Source: Prolixibacteraceae bacterium
GTDB lineage: Bacteria; Bacteroidota; Bacteroidia; Bacteroidales; Prolixibacteraceae
NCBI GenBank assembly: GCA_027858715.1
Contig: JAQICD010000255.1
Coordinates: 1-34,679 of the forward strand
Direction of reading: 5' to 3'
DNA: 34,679 nt
The first letter of the stretch is position 1. Each line of letters starts with the position of its first letter. Of the stretch, positions 22,724 to 31,893 are shown one piece after another. The position numbers and the translations under genes are program-made. Below the pieces are notes generated by a model. That model searched no databases. It worked only from the letters and a program-made list of their open reading frames with translations, and was not told the DNA's origin.

Positions 22724-23833
22724 ATGAATAACATCCGGATTCTTGCCATTGCATTAAGCCTGTTTTTTTGCTTTACTATAGTCTCTACACAAGGACAACA
22801 GCTTGAAAAAGAAATTGAATTTTCGCAGCACAAGTTCATACCTTTGTATAATCTTAAAAAGATGGGGAATACAACAATTTTCCAGGGAAATAAACAAAAA
22901 AAGAAATATTTTGAAGGCTGGTATTTCAAAATGGTATCGAAAGATGGATCACACATAATGAGCGTAATACCAGGAATATCATTATCTAAAGACGGCAAAG
23001 ATAAGCATGCATTCATTCAATTAATTGATGGCATTACTGCTCAAACCAATTATTATTCATATCCTATAACTGATTTTTCATTCTCTAAAAAAGGTTTTGC
23101 CATTAAAATAGCAGACAACTACTTTTCAAAAAACAAGATCATTCTTAATTTAAAAGACAGTATTTCTCAAATTTCAGGAAAAGTAGAAATGTTCGATTTG
23201 GTTGATTATAAATCCAACAGTTTTATGAATCCCGGGATAATGGGCTGGTATCGGTTTGTTCCGTTCATGCAATGTTATCATGGTGTTATAAGTCTTACTC
23301 ATAGCCTAAAGGGTGAACTGTTGGTAAATAATGAGTTGTTTGATTTCAACAAAGGCAATGGATACATCGAAAAGGACTGGGGAAATAGTATGCCTTCAGC
23401 ATGGATATGGATGCAAAGCAATAATTTTACCGATTCGACCAGTTCATTTATGCTTTCAATAGCCGACATACCATGGTTGGGTAAGTCATTCACAGGCTTT
23501 TTGGGCTTTTTTTATCACAACAACGAAATACATCGCTTTGCCACATACAGAAACTCTAAGCTGACACTGAAAATTGACGATTCAAACGTAGTAAAAATAA
23601 AAATTGACAACCGGAAAAACTCCTTTATTATAGAGGCCATATCGAACAATACCGGTTTATTGAAAGCTCCCGATAAAGGCTCAATGGATCGCAGAATCCC
23701 TGAGAGCATTGATGCTTTAATAAAAATTACAATGACGGATCAAAATGACCATGTTGTTTTTATTGACAGCACAAATATTGCAGGACTTGAAATGGTGGGT
23801 GATTTTAAAAAACTTCAAGGCGTTGTAAAATAG
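22724..23833 (+). CDS. Exported tocopherol-cyclase-like protein
   Basis: 369 residues from the ATG at 22724 (MNNIRILAIALSLFF), chosen because it opens a clear signal peptide ending near TQGQQ; an ATG at 22670 would add 18 residues. The mature chain carries two marks of the tocopherol cyclase family (as in plant VTE1): YFEGWYFKMV near residue 65 and GYIEKDWGNSMPSAWIWMQSN around 215-235. Plant enzymes close the chromanol ring of tocopherols, but bacterial relatives have no established role that I know of, and this one is exported. Neighbours give no pathway: uxaC is terminated upstream and the convergent aminopeptidase gene ends one base away. A lipid- or terpenoid-related role is only a guess from the fold. 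Confidence 0.75.
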   Translation: MNNIRILAIALSLFFCFTIVSTQGQQLEKEIEFSQHKFIPLYNLKKMGNTTIFQGNKQKKKYFEGWYFKMVSKDGSHIMSVIPGISLSKDGKDKHAFIQLIDGITAQTNYYSYPITDFSFSKKGFAIKIADNYFSKNKIILNLKDSISQISGKVEMFDLVDYKSNSFMNPGIMGWYRFVPFMQCYHGVISLTHSLKGELLVNNELFDFNKGNGYIEKDWGNSMPSAWIWMQSNNFTDSTSSFMLSIADIPWLGKSFTGFLGFFYHNNEIHRFATYRNSKLTLKIDDSNVVKIKIDNRKNSFIIEAISNNTGLLKAPDKGSMDRRIPESIDALIKITMTDQNDHVVFIDSTNIAGLEMVGDFKKLQGVVK

Positions 23834-23834
23834 G

Positions 23835-25028
23835 TTATTTCACAAAAATTAATCCTTCGCTATCACCAGTAATGCATTGCCCCCCGGTGGGTGTCACAAT
23901 ATATGAATCTTCAACACCTACCATGCCAACACCTTCAATACCCTTTTTAGGTTCTACGGCAAATACCATATTCTGTTCAAGTGGCGTTTTAAAACCTTTG
24001 GCTATAACCGGGTATTCATCGACAGTGAGGCCAATGCCATGACCTAAAAATTTCACCTTTCGACTTCCGTATCCCATAAAGTTATGTTGAAAATCGTCGC
24101 TCAATTCACCCATCACCGTTTCGTAAATGTCTTCGGCAATATTGCCGGGCTTGAGCATTTCTGCCACCCGGTTTTGAATATCAACGCATTGTTGATGAAC
24201 TTCCAAAGCCTCGTCGGGCAGTTTTTTGCCAAACATATAAGTCATCGTTTTATCCGAATGGTATCCATTCACGCCCAATCCCATATCGATAAATACCAAA
24301 TCTCCCTTTTTAAGTTTCCGGTCGCGGCTTCCCAAACCCGGCATGGCCGCGTTCAAGCCACGTTGCCCGCCCGGGCCATCGAAATTTGTAGGGAACAATG
24401 AATTATCGCCAAAACTCAACTGGGCTACTGTCACCTCGGTATCGTGCATGGCAAAGCGTGCAGCGCCCTGGTGTCCTTCTTTCACCATCACCCGGTACAA
24501 ATCGGCAACCAAATCGGCCTCAGTTATTCCTTCATGCAGCATTTCGGGCACACATTCTTCCAACACACGCTGATGAATTCTTCCGGCTTGTTTCATATAG
24601 CCAAGCTCCCATTCACTTTTTACGGCTCGTGTTTGGGCAATTTGAAAATCGAGCGATTGATATTGCTTAAAAGAGAAATGCTTCTGAAAACGTTGAAACA
24701 TAGCCAGGGGAACAAATTCAGTCTCTAAATAAATATTTTCAGGTAGTTTACCGTATGCCTGAGCTGCATCACGATAACTCATCATCGGTTTAATATCGGG
24801 AAATTCCGATTCAAGAACCGTACGCTCGTAGCTACGCCGTGCCCACAAAATCGCTTTATTATCTCGCTCAATAATAAGCATACCCTCGGGCATCGACCCA
24901 ATAAAATACAACAGGTTAATCTTACTAAAAACCACAGCCATTTGCCATTGAGGGTGTTGCACATCCATCAAACGACAAAAATTGGCCATTCGATTTTCGA
25001 GTTCTTTTTGAGGTGTTCTATCCTGCAT
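23835..25028 (-). CDS. M24 metallopeptidase, Xaa-Pro aminopeptidase type
   Basis: A 397-residue cytoplasmic aminopeptidase P-like enzyme, without a signal peptide. An N-terminal creatinase-like domain (about 1-135) precedes the pita-bread domain. All five metal ligands are visible: Asp248 (FIDMG), Asp259 (HSDKT), His330 (GHGIGLTVDE), Glu359 (VEPKKG) and Glu373 (GVEDSY). It should remove N-terminal residues before proline. Its 3' end is one base from the convergent tocopherol-cyclase-like gene, with no terminator between them. No functional link to the sugar genes is apparent. Confidence 0.88.
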   Translation of the reverse strand: MQDRTPQKELENRMANFCRLMDVQHPQWQMAVVFSKINLLYFIGSMPEGMLIIERDNKAILWARRSYERTVLESEFPDIKPMMSYRDAAQAYGKLPENIYLETEFVPLAMFQRFQKHFSFKQYQSLDFQIAQTRAVKSEWELGYMKQAGRIHQRVLEECVPEMLHEGITEADLVADLYRVMVKEGHQGAARFAMHDTEVTVAQLSFGDNSLFPTNFDGPGGQRGLNAAMPGLGSRDRKLKKGDLVFIDMGLGVNGYHSDKTMTYMFGKKLPDEALEVHQQCVDIQNRVAEMLKPGNIAEDIYETVMGELSDDFQHNFMGYGSRKVKFLGHGIGLTVDEYPVIAKGFKTPLEQNMVFAVEPKKGIEGVGMVGVEDSYIVTPTGGQCITGDSEGLIFVK

Positions 25029-25093
25029 TGTATTTAGTTAAATATTAATCTTGGCTGAGCATTTAGCATTTGCGGCACAAAAATCAAAGATGC

Positions 25094-26899
25094 TTATTCC
25101 TTAATGAATTTCTTAATGAATAATTCATCATTGCTTATTATTTGTAAAATATACGGTGCAGCAACTAACTCACTTACATCAATCTTTTCGTTTTCATGCT
25201 CAACCCTTTTCGACAATAATTTATTTCCACTCAGGTTATAAATAGTCAGATGCATCGATTCAGCCCCGTTAACAAATAGGTAATTATTAACAGGATTGGG
25301 TGCTATTTCAATATCTAAAGATTGACTATGTGATGCAGAAACCGACACGTCGTGTTCAGTTAAAAGCCATCGCTGGCAATCGTGATTGGTGTTCACCCAA
25401 AGCTTCACCTGGTAATCGGTAGTGTAGGCATATGGTATTTCAATCAGCTTATCGCTTTTCGATGGATAAATAATGGTTTTGTCGTTAATGGCCTTTACGG
25501 TTCGGAATTTTTGATTTACCGCGCCTGTATAGTTTGAAGTTAAACGTAAGTAATCATCGTTATTGGCACCGGCAGCTTCGAGGTATAATGTAGTATCGGC
25601 AAAATTCCGAATGGTATATTCGCCGGTTCCAAGGGGTTCGAACAACCACTTTTGTGAATCGTAGTTATCGTTATACGAATATTGGTAAGTAAGTGCATTA
25701 TTAACAGCCTGATGCGATTGCACATCGAGCATTTTATTGCTGTTGGCATTTTTCAGGGTATAAACCCCTTCTTCAACAAAATCCATCGATATTGATGGCC
25801 AACCATCTTCACCCCACTCAAGTTTTGCAAGGCCTAAAGTTGGTCCGCCTGCCGGCTGCCCCGGATAAGGCCAATTGGGATCGTAATAATGAAACGAAAC
25901 ATAATCGACACCATCTTCCCGATAAACACCAATGTGTCCCGGACCATAATACCGATCGTCGTTCCCACGTGAATCGTCGTGTCTAAAAACCACTGTGCCA
26001 CCACTTTTAGTCCCACTTTTTCGCATAAAACTGCCATCTTTATCGAAAAAAGGACCTTTAGGCGAAGTGGAACGCCCCATTACTACGTAATATGAACTGT
26101 TAATACCGGCGCAGCATCCACCCTTATTGTAAAACAAATAATAATACCCGTCACGATATATCATGCAGGCTCCTTCTCCTTCGGCATAATCGTTTGCCCG
26201 GGGGCCTGTCCACGAGTTTGCAATTGATTTTCCCGGCAAATTACCAGCATATGTTTTTGGTTTTCCGCTAATAGAATCAAGCTCGGTTATAACAATTCCC
26301 TCTTCGTTAAACGAACCATATACCATCCATATCTTGCCATCATTACCGCGTGTAATTGCCGGATCGATGGCATTAAGCGCCAAACCGTACTGGTACGACC
26401 AAATTCCAAGGAATCCAACATCAACCCACTCGTAATTGGGGTCGTCCGGGTCAAGGGTTTTATTGGTAACACAACCGATGGTTGAAGTCATAGTTCCCCA
26501 CTCCGAGCATGAATAATACAAATAGTACTGGTTGTTCATATAGATGATATCGGGTGCCCAGAAATTACCACTAAAAACCTTTTGCCCACTAGTATTTGTA
26601 GCCCCTCCCACATAATTATTTATCCAATCGGGAAAATCGGTTTTAGTAAACGGTGAAGGCCCTTGCGACCAGGTTACTAAGTCGGTTGAATACATGGCAT
26701 GTATTCCATCGCCCGTTCCAAACACCCAGTACTTATCTTTGCACTTAACAATACTCGATGGATCGTGAATACCGGCACGCCAACTTTGCGAATAAGCATT
26801 AAAACTAACTGCAAAAAGCATTAAGGTTAACAACATTAGCCAGTTAAACGTTCGTTTAATTCGCTCTCTATTCAAAAATAATGGGATGATTCTCGTCAT
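25094..26899 (-). CDS. T9SS-exported GH43, endo-arabinanase-like
   Basis: A 601-residue GH43 enzyme resembling arabinan endo-1,5-alpha-L-arabinosidases. The signal peptide is about 1-38. The propeller (about 40-370) holds Asp46 (GIHDPSSI), Asp179 (NAIDPAI) and Glu242 (GEGACMIY), with SGNFWAPDIIYMNNQYYLYYS and YGPGHIGVYRE in support. Residues about 375-510 form a ricin-type trefoil-like binding domain (VYTLKNANSNKMLDVQS, YTIRNFADTTLYLEA). The last 75 residues (IEIAPNPVNNYLFV ... FIKKFIKE) match type A T9SS sorting domains, so the enzyme is probably surface-attached or released. The start has a long n-region before the hydrophobic segment; Met22 (LMLLTL) is a possible shorter start. It would cut the arabinan backbone and supply oligosaccharides to the lipoprotein GH43 enzymes nearby. 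Confidence 0.88.
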   Translation of the reverse strand: MTRIIPLFLNRERIKRTFNWLMLLTLMLFAVSFNAYSQSWRAGIHDPSSIVKCKDKYWVFGTGDGIHAMYSTDLVTWSQGPSPFTKTDFPDWINNYVGGATNTSGQKVFSGNFWAPDIIYMNNQYYLYYSCSEWGTMTSTIGCVTNKTLDPDDPNYEWVDVGFLGIWSYQYGLALNAIDPAITRGNDGKIWMVYGSFNEEGIVITELDSISGKPKTYAGNLPGKSIANSWTGPRANDYAEGEGACMIYRDGYYYLFYNKGGCCAGINSSYYVVMGRSTSPKGPFFDKDGSFMRKSGTKSGGTVVFRHDDSRGNDDRYYGPGHIGVYREDGVDYVSFHYYDPNWPYPGQPAGGPTLGLAKLEWGEDGWPSISMDFVEEGVYTLKNANSNKMLDVQSHQAVNNALTYQYSYNDNYDSQKWLFEPLGTGEYTIRNFADTTLYLEAAGANNDDYLRLTSNYTGAVNQKFRTVKAINDKTIIYPSKSDKLIEIPYAYTTDYQVKLWVNTNHDCQRWLLTEHDVSVSASHSQSLDIEIAPNPVNNYLFVNGAESMHLTIYNLSGNKLLSKRVEHENEKIDVSELVAAPYILQIISNDELFIKKFIKE

Positions 26900-27055
26900 A
26901 ACTATCTACATTAAAAACTGATTCAGTAATAATCGGCTCAAAAATATTTAATCAGAATGGTTTTAGCGATAACAATTGGATATTTTAGGTAGAATATTGT
27001 GCATTATTACTGGAATTCTACCAAGAATACCAAGTCTCTTTATCACCACACTTTT

Positions 27056-27080
27056 TATATTTGCCAGAATATTATCTTTG
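27056..27080 (+). promoter_or_regulatory. Tandem -7 boxes before the GH43 lipoprotein gene
   Basis: TATATTTG (27056-27063) and TATCTTTG (27073-27080) both fit TAnnTTTG and lie 55 and 38 bases upstream of the ATG. Neither has a clear TTTG at the usual distance. They lie in the 211-base gap between divergent GH43 genes. Confidence 0.4.
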
Positions 27081-27110
27081 TTTCAAAAGAACACTAAATA
27101 AGGATAAAAT

Positions 27111-28091
27111 ATGATGAAAACATCTATTCAAACACTGTCATTGATGATGCTTATAGTACTAACTACAGCATGCACAAGTTCCAAAACAGAATTAAAAGTT
27201 AAACAGCCATTATTTGACGGCTACTACGCCGCCGATCCTGTTATTGTTGAACACGAAGGAGAATATTACATATATGCAACAAAAGATCCCTGGGGAGGCA
27301 ACGACTTGGCTGTTTTTGTAACCAGCGATTTTGTAACTTGGGAAGAACAACAACTGAACTGGCCAACAAAAGCAGCTTGCACAAGCCCTACCTCGCGTGG
27401 TGCCAACGTGTGGGCTCCCGATGTGGTTAAGGGTAACGATGGCAGTTTTTACATGTACGTTTCTGTTGGCAGCGAAATATGGGCAGGCTCTGCCGATCAC
27501 CCATTAGGCCCGTGGAGCAACATGAAAAGTGACAACTCGCCACTTATAAAAGGCAATGCCATAGGCGAACACATGCATAATATCGATGCCAACTGTTTTA
27601 TCGATGATGATGGTAGTATATACCTGTACTGGGGATCGGGTTGGAACTGGGTTAACGGACACTGCATGGCCGTTGAGCTAGACAGCGACATGCACACCTT
27701 TTTAAATGAACCCAAAGACATTACTCCGCCCAACTTTTTCGAAGGAGCTTTTATGATTAAGCGCAACAAGCAATATTACTTAATGTACTCCGACGGTAAA
27801 GCGATTGACCACACATACAAAATCAGGTACTCGACCAGCAATTCGCCCTATGGTCCGTGGACGGAAGGGCTGTATAGCCCCATAACCAAAACAACACCCG
27901 ACAGCACTGTTTACGGCCCCGGCCATCATAGTATTTTCACAAATAAGGAACAGGATTACATTCTTTACCATCAGATTCATCCCCAGGATGAAGAATATGT
28001 TCTAAGACAACTATACATTGATAGTTTAAATTTCGATGCCAATGGAAATATATTGAAAGTAAACTACGAAGGAGTTTATCCACTGAAATAA
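27111..28091 (+). CDS. GH43 lipoprotein
   Basis: A 326-residue single-domain GH43 enzyme with lipobox LTTAC (Cys21), so anchored in a membrane. The triad is Asp42 (YYAADPVIV), Asp159 (MHNIDANCFID) and Glu211 (FFEGAFMIK); NVWAPDVVKGNDGSFYMYVS and YGPGHHSIF are family-typical. It is likely an exo-acting arabinofuranosidase or xylosidase; subfamily and linkage cannot be read by eye. It is divergent from the T9SS GH43. The 3' side is followed at once by a broken LamG-like remnant, so the gene may have encoded, or neighboured, a longer multidomain enzyme in an ancestor. Confidence 0.87.
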   Translation: MMKTSIQTLSLMMLIVLTTACTSSKTELKVKQPLFDGYYAADPVIVEHEGEYYIYATKDPWGGNDLAVFVTSDFVTWEEQQLNWPTKAACTSPTSRGANVWAPDVVKGNDGSFYMYVSVGSEIWAGSADHPLGPWSNMKSDNSPLIKGNAIGEHMHNIDANCFIDDDGSIYLYWGSGWNWVNGHCMAVELDSDMHTFLNEPKDITPPNFFEGAFMIKRNKQYYLMYSDGKAIDHTYKIRYSTSNSPYGPWTEGLYSPITKTTPDSTVYGPGHHSIFTNKEQDYILYHQIHPQDEEYVLRQLYIDSLNFDANGNILKVNYEGVYPLK

Positions 28092-28109
28092 AAAAAGTCT
28101 TTTAAAAAA

Positions 28110-28572
28110 GCGCCAAATGGAATGGGTTCATACGCCCAATATTTTAATGGAATGGATAATGAATTCCCCAATAGAAATATTACCTTCTCAAGCGAAGGCA
28201 TAGATGCCCAGATGTTACTGGATGCAACCAACACGATCCGAAGACGCAAGCCGCACTGAAGTCGGCACCGACACCTCAGTTAATGCCGAAGGACTAGAAG
28301 CCACCCCGGGCGCATCTCAGCACTTTGTAAGTGTACTCACCTACGACTCAATTAAATGGTATATCAACGGCTACAAAATTTCCAGCACCCCATTACCCGA
28401 GGATGTTCAGATTAGTAAACTCAGCACTGAAAACGCATGGATTGGCGCGGGTGCCTGGCTCGACCCCTCGTGGATGGGAGAAATACTGGAGGTAAACATT
28501 TATATACCTGAAAAAGGAATGTACATGCTTGTTGTTGAAAGCAATAACGAAATAAATAACACTAACAATTAG
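28110..28572 (+). pseudogene. Frameshifted LamG/concanavalin-like domain remnant
   Basis: Two adjoining frames carry pieces of what looks like one domain. Frame one (codons through the TGA at 28257-28259) reads MGSYAQYFNGMDNEFP. The next frame, open from 28204 to the stop at 28570-28572, reads HFVSVLTYDSIKWYINGYKI, then WIGAGAWLDPSWMGEILEVN. This second pattern is the typical end of LamG domains (tyr-asp, tyr-ile-asn-gly, gly-glu-ile). There is no signal peptide or catalytic domain. A short intact ORF from 28204 exists, but its first 35 residues look like out-of-frame sequence. It is best read as the relic of a carbohydrate-binding module or of the end of a GH43-LamG protein. Confidence 0.6.
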
Positions 28573-28622
28573 ATTGAATTTTTTGGGTAAGTTCTAACAC
28601 CAGCATGTGATCTGAATTTAGT

Positions 28623-28665
28623 AGAATGGCAATGGAGGTGATAAAGTCGCCTCCATTGCCATTCT
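28623..28665. repeat. Perfect 16-bp inverted repeat between converging genes
   Basis: AGAATGGCAATGGAGG (28623-28638) and CCTCCATTGCCATTCT (28650-28665) are perfectly complementary with an 11-nt loop. It lies between the LamG remnant (plus) and a GH43 gene ending at 28682 (minus). No T tract follows on either strand, so it is not a standard intrinsic terminator although it may halt or protect transcripts. Confidence 0.8.
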
Positions 28666-28681
28666 CTGAAACAAATGTTTT

Positions 28682-29716
28682 TCAATCCCAAAACTCAACC
28701 AAACGCTGTTTTTCTTCTTCCGTTAATTGAATAACAGCACCATGCTTTGGTGACGAAAAGTTTGTTGCGTTCATCGCACCATCGCTAAAGTGCCCCAGAT
28801 TCTCAAAAGTTTCGAAATCGGTGGTTTCGGCGAACCCAAAATTGTGCGGCCTGATGCTAAAGATATCATACATCAGCACCCATTTATCTTCGCCAATTCT
28901 TTTCCACACATTAGGTGCTTCACATGCGCCTCGTTCGAAATCAACCCAACGATCGTCATATACATAACCGCTGTTAATTTTATCCGAAAAAGCCATTTTA
29001 ATTCCGGTCGACCCTTCCTGAGACACGTACATCATGCAATAACGCCCATCGGGAAGAGGTGTGATATCGGCATCCAATATTTGAATTTCAGGATCAGGAA
29101 ACTCGAATAAGTTCGTTGGTTCAGATACCAAGCGGGTAAAATCGTTGTCGGTGTAAGCATAGTATAATTTGGTTTTGCCATGACCTATACGCATCGTAAA
29201 ATAAAGCATCATTTTATCTTCTGCCGGATCGTAAATGGTTTGTGGCGCCCAGGCGCATCCAACATCCAATTTCGGGAAAGCTTCTTCGATATACACTCTG
29301 CTGTGAGTCCAGTTTACCAAGTCGTACGATTTCATCAACACAAAACCCCGGTTATTTCCCCAGTCGTACTCTTCCTGTGGACGCTCCCACTGTGTGTCTC
29401 TCAAACCTTCCTGCATTCCAAAAATATGCAAGTCGGTCATTGCAACATAAAAAGCACCGTCAGGTCCGCGTGTAATGTGCGGATCGCGTATTCCTTTTTG
29501 CCCGGCAATAGTGTCGCCGGCCACTACCGGATCGCCATTGTTAACCGCTGAAAATGTATAACCATCGCTACTAACAGCCATATGCAAACTATGGGTATTG
29601 TCTTTAAAATACACCAGCAAATAGGCCGACATATCATCCTCAGTTAACGACTTAGAGTTCTTTAACCCACAGCCACTCAAACTCAAGATTAACAATAAAA
29701 AAAGTAAATTTTTCAT
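28682..29716 (-). CDS. GH43 lipoprotein, second gene of a GH97-GH43 operon
   Basis: A 344-residue GH43 enzyme with lipobox SLSGC (Cys16). The triad is Asp78 (GIRDPHITRG), Asp217 (LDADITPLPDG) and Glu266 (ACEAPNVW); VGCAWAPQTIYDPAEDKMMLYF and SYDLVNWTHSRVY are typical blade motifs. It belongs to a different GH43 branch from its neighbours, judging by RDPHI at the base residue and by a strand of about 40 residues before the first motif. It begins 13 bases after the GH97 stop, so both are co-transcribed and probably act on the same oligosaccharide. Exact specificity not readable. Confidence 0.85.
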   Translation of the reverse strand: MKNLLFLLLILSLSGCGLKNSKSLTEDDMSAYLLVYFKDNTHSLHMAVSSDGYTFSAVNNGDPVVAGDTIAGQKGIRDPHITRGPDGAFYVAMTDLHIFGMQEGLRDTQWERPQEEYDWGNNRGFVLMKSYDLVNWTHSRVYIEEAFPKLDVGCAWAPQTIYDPAEDKMMLYFTMRIGHGKTKLYYAYTDNDFTRLVSEPTNLFEFPDPEIQILDADITPLPDGRYCMMYVSQEGSTGIKMAFSDKINSGYVYDDRWVDFERGACEAPNVWKRIGEDKWVLMYDIFSIRPHNFGFAETTDFETFENLGHFSDGAMNATNFSSPKHGAVIQLTEEEKQRLVEFWD

Positions 29717-29729
29717 TCGTTCAAATTTA

Positions 29730-31676
29730 TTATTTATTAGTCAATATCATACCTCCCCCAGATTGTATAATCACATCAAATTCTCCTGATTTTTCAATTT
29801 CCATTTGTTGCATCTGCGGACTAAGATCTTCTTTGTCAGAATAAAATACAACATCAGATCCAGCCAACATCGGAAGGTTTAATCTTATTTTCTTAGGGTT
29901 TTCCTCAGCATTTACACCAACCACATACCATTTATCATTATTTCGACGTGCCAGCACACAATATTTCCCCGGATAACCATCAATAAAAACTGTTTCATCC
30001 CAGGTAGTTGGTACATTTTTCATATAGTCGATTTCAAAATCGGGTACATCATTCATATTATTTGGTGCTATGGCAAACATCTGAAGCGGACTTTGAAACA
30101 AAACAGCAGTAGCCAGCTGAAAAACATCGGAAGTACGACGTACGCTGCCCCCATCGTTATTTCTGTTGTGCCGCTTATTAAGCAGAACCGGGCCAAACTC
30201 CATACTGCCAACCGTATTGCGAATGAACGGATGCAAGCAGGCATTGTAAGCTTCCGTATCGTTGGCATGCTGCGTGAAAATAAGATTCTCAGATGCCAAT
30301 ACTGCCTCGCTTCCAACAAAATTGGGGTACATGCGCTCCCATCCTCTCGGAAGTGTGCAACCGTGATATATTATCATTAAACCATATTCATTGGCATCAG
30401 AAAGAATTTCTTCGTAAAGTTTCATCGTTTCCTGCTTGTCGCCGCCGAAAAAGTCAATTTTCAATCCTTTAACCCCCACTTTTTCAAGCCACTTCATTTC
30501 CTGCTTTCTCGCAATAGCATTATCCATTTTATGCTTTGGCCCCTGGGGAGCATTGTTCCAATACCCATTTGAATTGTACCACAAGAAAACATCAACGTTT
30601 TTAGATTGCGCGTAGCGAATAAGATCTTCCATCCGGTCGTAGCCAATATTCTCATCCCAAAGCGCATCAATCAATATATATTCATACCCCATATCGGCAG
30701 CAAAATCTATATAAGTAACCTGATCGGTGTAATTCATACTGTTATCCTGCCACATAATCCAGCTCCAGGTTGATCGTCCGTATTTGAATTCCTGTGATGG
30801 TTCATATAAAGGTTCGACCAAGTCAAAAGGTATGGTGGTTTCAACAATTGGTTTTAGATTATTAGCAACAGTAATTGTTCTCCATGGAGTTGCCCCCGGC
30901 AAAGCAAGTGCAGGTGAAACGCTGCCGAATCCATTATTTTCGCCCGCTTGTGGAAAGACAAGAGAAAAGACCCCGTCATCTGTTCCTTCGCTTAAACGCG
31001 AACCACAATACTCACTACTTACGCCCGTTTCAGACACAAGTACCCAACCATTTTCGCCAATATGAAAAAGTGCAGGAAATGTGTAACCTACTCCGTATTT
31101 CGACGAAGTGCCTACAGGCTCATCCGGAACATATTCTTCCTCATAACTGGGCTTGGTTCTTTTCCATCCCATCCCGGGTGTGGCCTGTGGAGTTAAAAAT
31201 GTTGTTGCATCGTCCGGAAAATTAAACCCGGTGATTTCCTTTTCAACAATACAACAGCTTGTTTCGCCAAACTGAGGCAGGTTATACCGAAACCCGATAT
31301 CGTTGTTACTCACCCTGAATACAATTTCAATATGCATGTTTTGGTTATTGGCAAAAACCACTCTCAATTCATTTGCGTTGTATGATATATTAGATCTTTT
31401 TATTCGATCTTGCTCATAACTTTTCTCAATAGTTTCTTTCTCACTCTTGATAACTTGCATTTCGTTACTGAAATCTGCAACATTAGTAATCAGTCCCAGG
31501 GGCGAATTCTCAAGCATAACAGCATTATCATATCTAACTGAATAAGCAGGCTTTCCATTTCCGGTTAAAAATACAGATAAATTCAACTTTCCATCGGGGC
31601 TTTCAATTACATGCTGCTGAGATTTCGCATTATAAGCACACAATAAAAGGGGCAATAAAAGAATGTAAAGTTTCAT
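29730..31676 (-). CDS. GH97 glycosidase, retaining type
   Basis: A 648-residue GH97 enzyme from the ATG at 31676 (MKLYILLLPLLLC), chosen over 31757 because it opens a signal peptide ending near NAKSQQ. An N-terminal beta-supersandwich (about 20-290) is followed by a TIM barrel (about 300-560: WSWIMWQDN, YEYILIDALWDENIGY, VDVFLWYNSNGYW) and a C-terminal beta domain. Asp408 in VGVKGLKIDFFGGD sits where retaining GH97 enzymes such as Bacteroides BT1871 (Asp415) have their nucleophile; inverting SusB-type enzymes lack it. Alpha-galactosidase or beta-L-arabinopyranosidase activity is therefore more likely than alpha-glucosidase. It is the first gene of an operon with the GH43 at 28682 and is divergent from the GH2 gene. 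Confidence 0.87.
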   Translation of the reverse strand: MKLYILLLPLLLCAYNAKSQQHVIESPDGKLNLSVFLTGNGKPAYSVRYDNAVMLENSPLGLITNVADFSNEMQVIKSEKETIEKSYEQDRIKRSNISYNANELRVVFANNQNMHIEIVFRVSNNDIGFRYNLPQFGETSCCIVEKEITGFNFPDDATTFLTPQATPGMGWKRTKPSYEEEYVPDEPVGTSSKYGVGYTFPALFHIGENGWVLVSETGVSSEYCGSRLSEGTDDGVFSLVFPQAGENNGFGSVSPALALPGATPWRTITVANNLKPIVETTIPFDLVEPLYEPSQEFKYGRSTWSWIMWQDNSMNYTDQVTYIDFAADMGYEYILIDALWDENIGYDRMEDLIRYAQSKNVDVFLWYNSNGYWNNAPQGPKHKMDNAIARKQEMKWLEKVGVKGLKIDFFGGDKQETMKLYEEILSDANEYGLMIIYHGCTLPRGWERMYPNFVGSEAVLASENLIFTQHANDTEAYNACLHPFIRNTVGSMEFGPVLLNKRHNRNNDGGSVRRTSDVFQLATAVLFQSPLQMFAIAPNNMNDVPDFEIDYMKNVPTTWDETVFIDGYPGKYCVLARRNNDKWYVVGVNAEENPKKIRLNLPMLAGSDVVFYSDKEDLSPQMQQMEIEKSGEFDVIIQSGGGMILTNK

Positions 31677-31826
31677 AAAATACAAGTTAGATTTTAAAAA
31701 AAATATTGAATAAATAAGTTCCCTAAAATAGTATTTTTCTATAACCCGACCGTACAAAAATAATTCAATATCTATTGAAAACTGGTTTGAATATAGAAAA
31801 TCAAATCATTATTCTTTACACCCTTC

Positions 31827-31857
31827 TTTGTACGCTTTATGTAAAATGTTAATTTTG
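31827..31857 (+). promoter_or_regulatory. GH2 promoter
   Basis: TTTG (31827-31830), a 19-nt spacer and TAATTTTG (31850-31857) fit the Bacteroidetes consensus, with the same spacing as the kdgK promoter. The predicted leader to the ATG at 31894 is about 30 bases. Confidence 0.6.
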
Positions 31858-31893
31858 GCAATACAACAAGTAAATATTCTAAATCTTTATACG

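Noticed and set aside
22462-23016. Minus-strand open frame of 184 codons
   Set aside because: It is antisense to the tocopherol-cyclase-like gene, Cys/Phe-rich without domain pattern, and has no start context.
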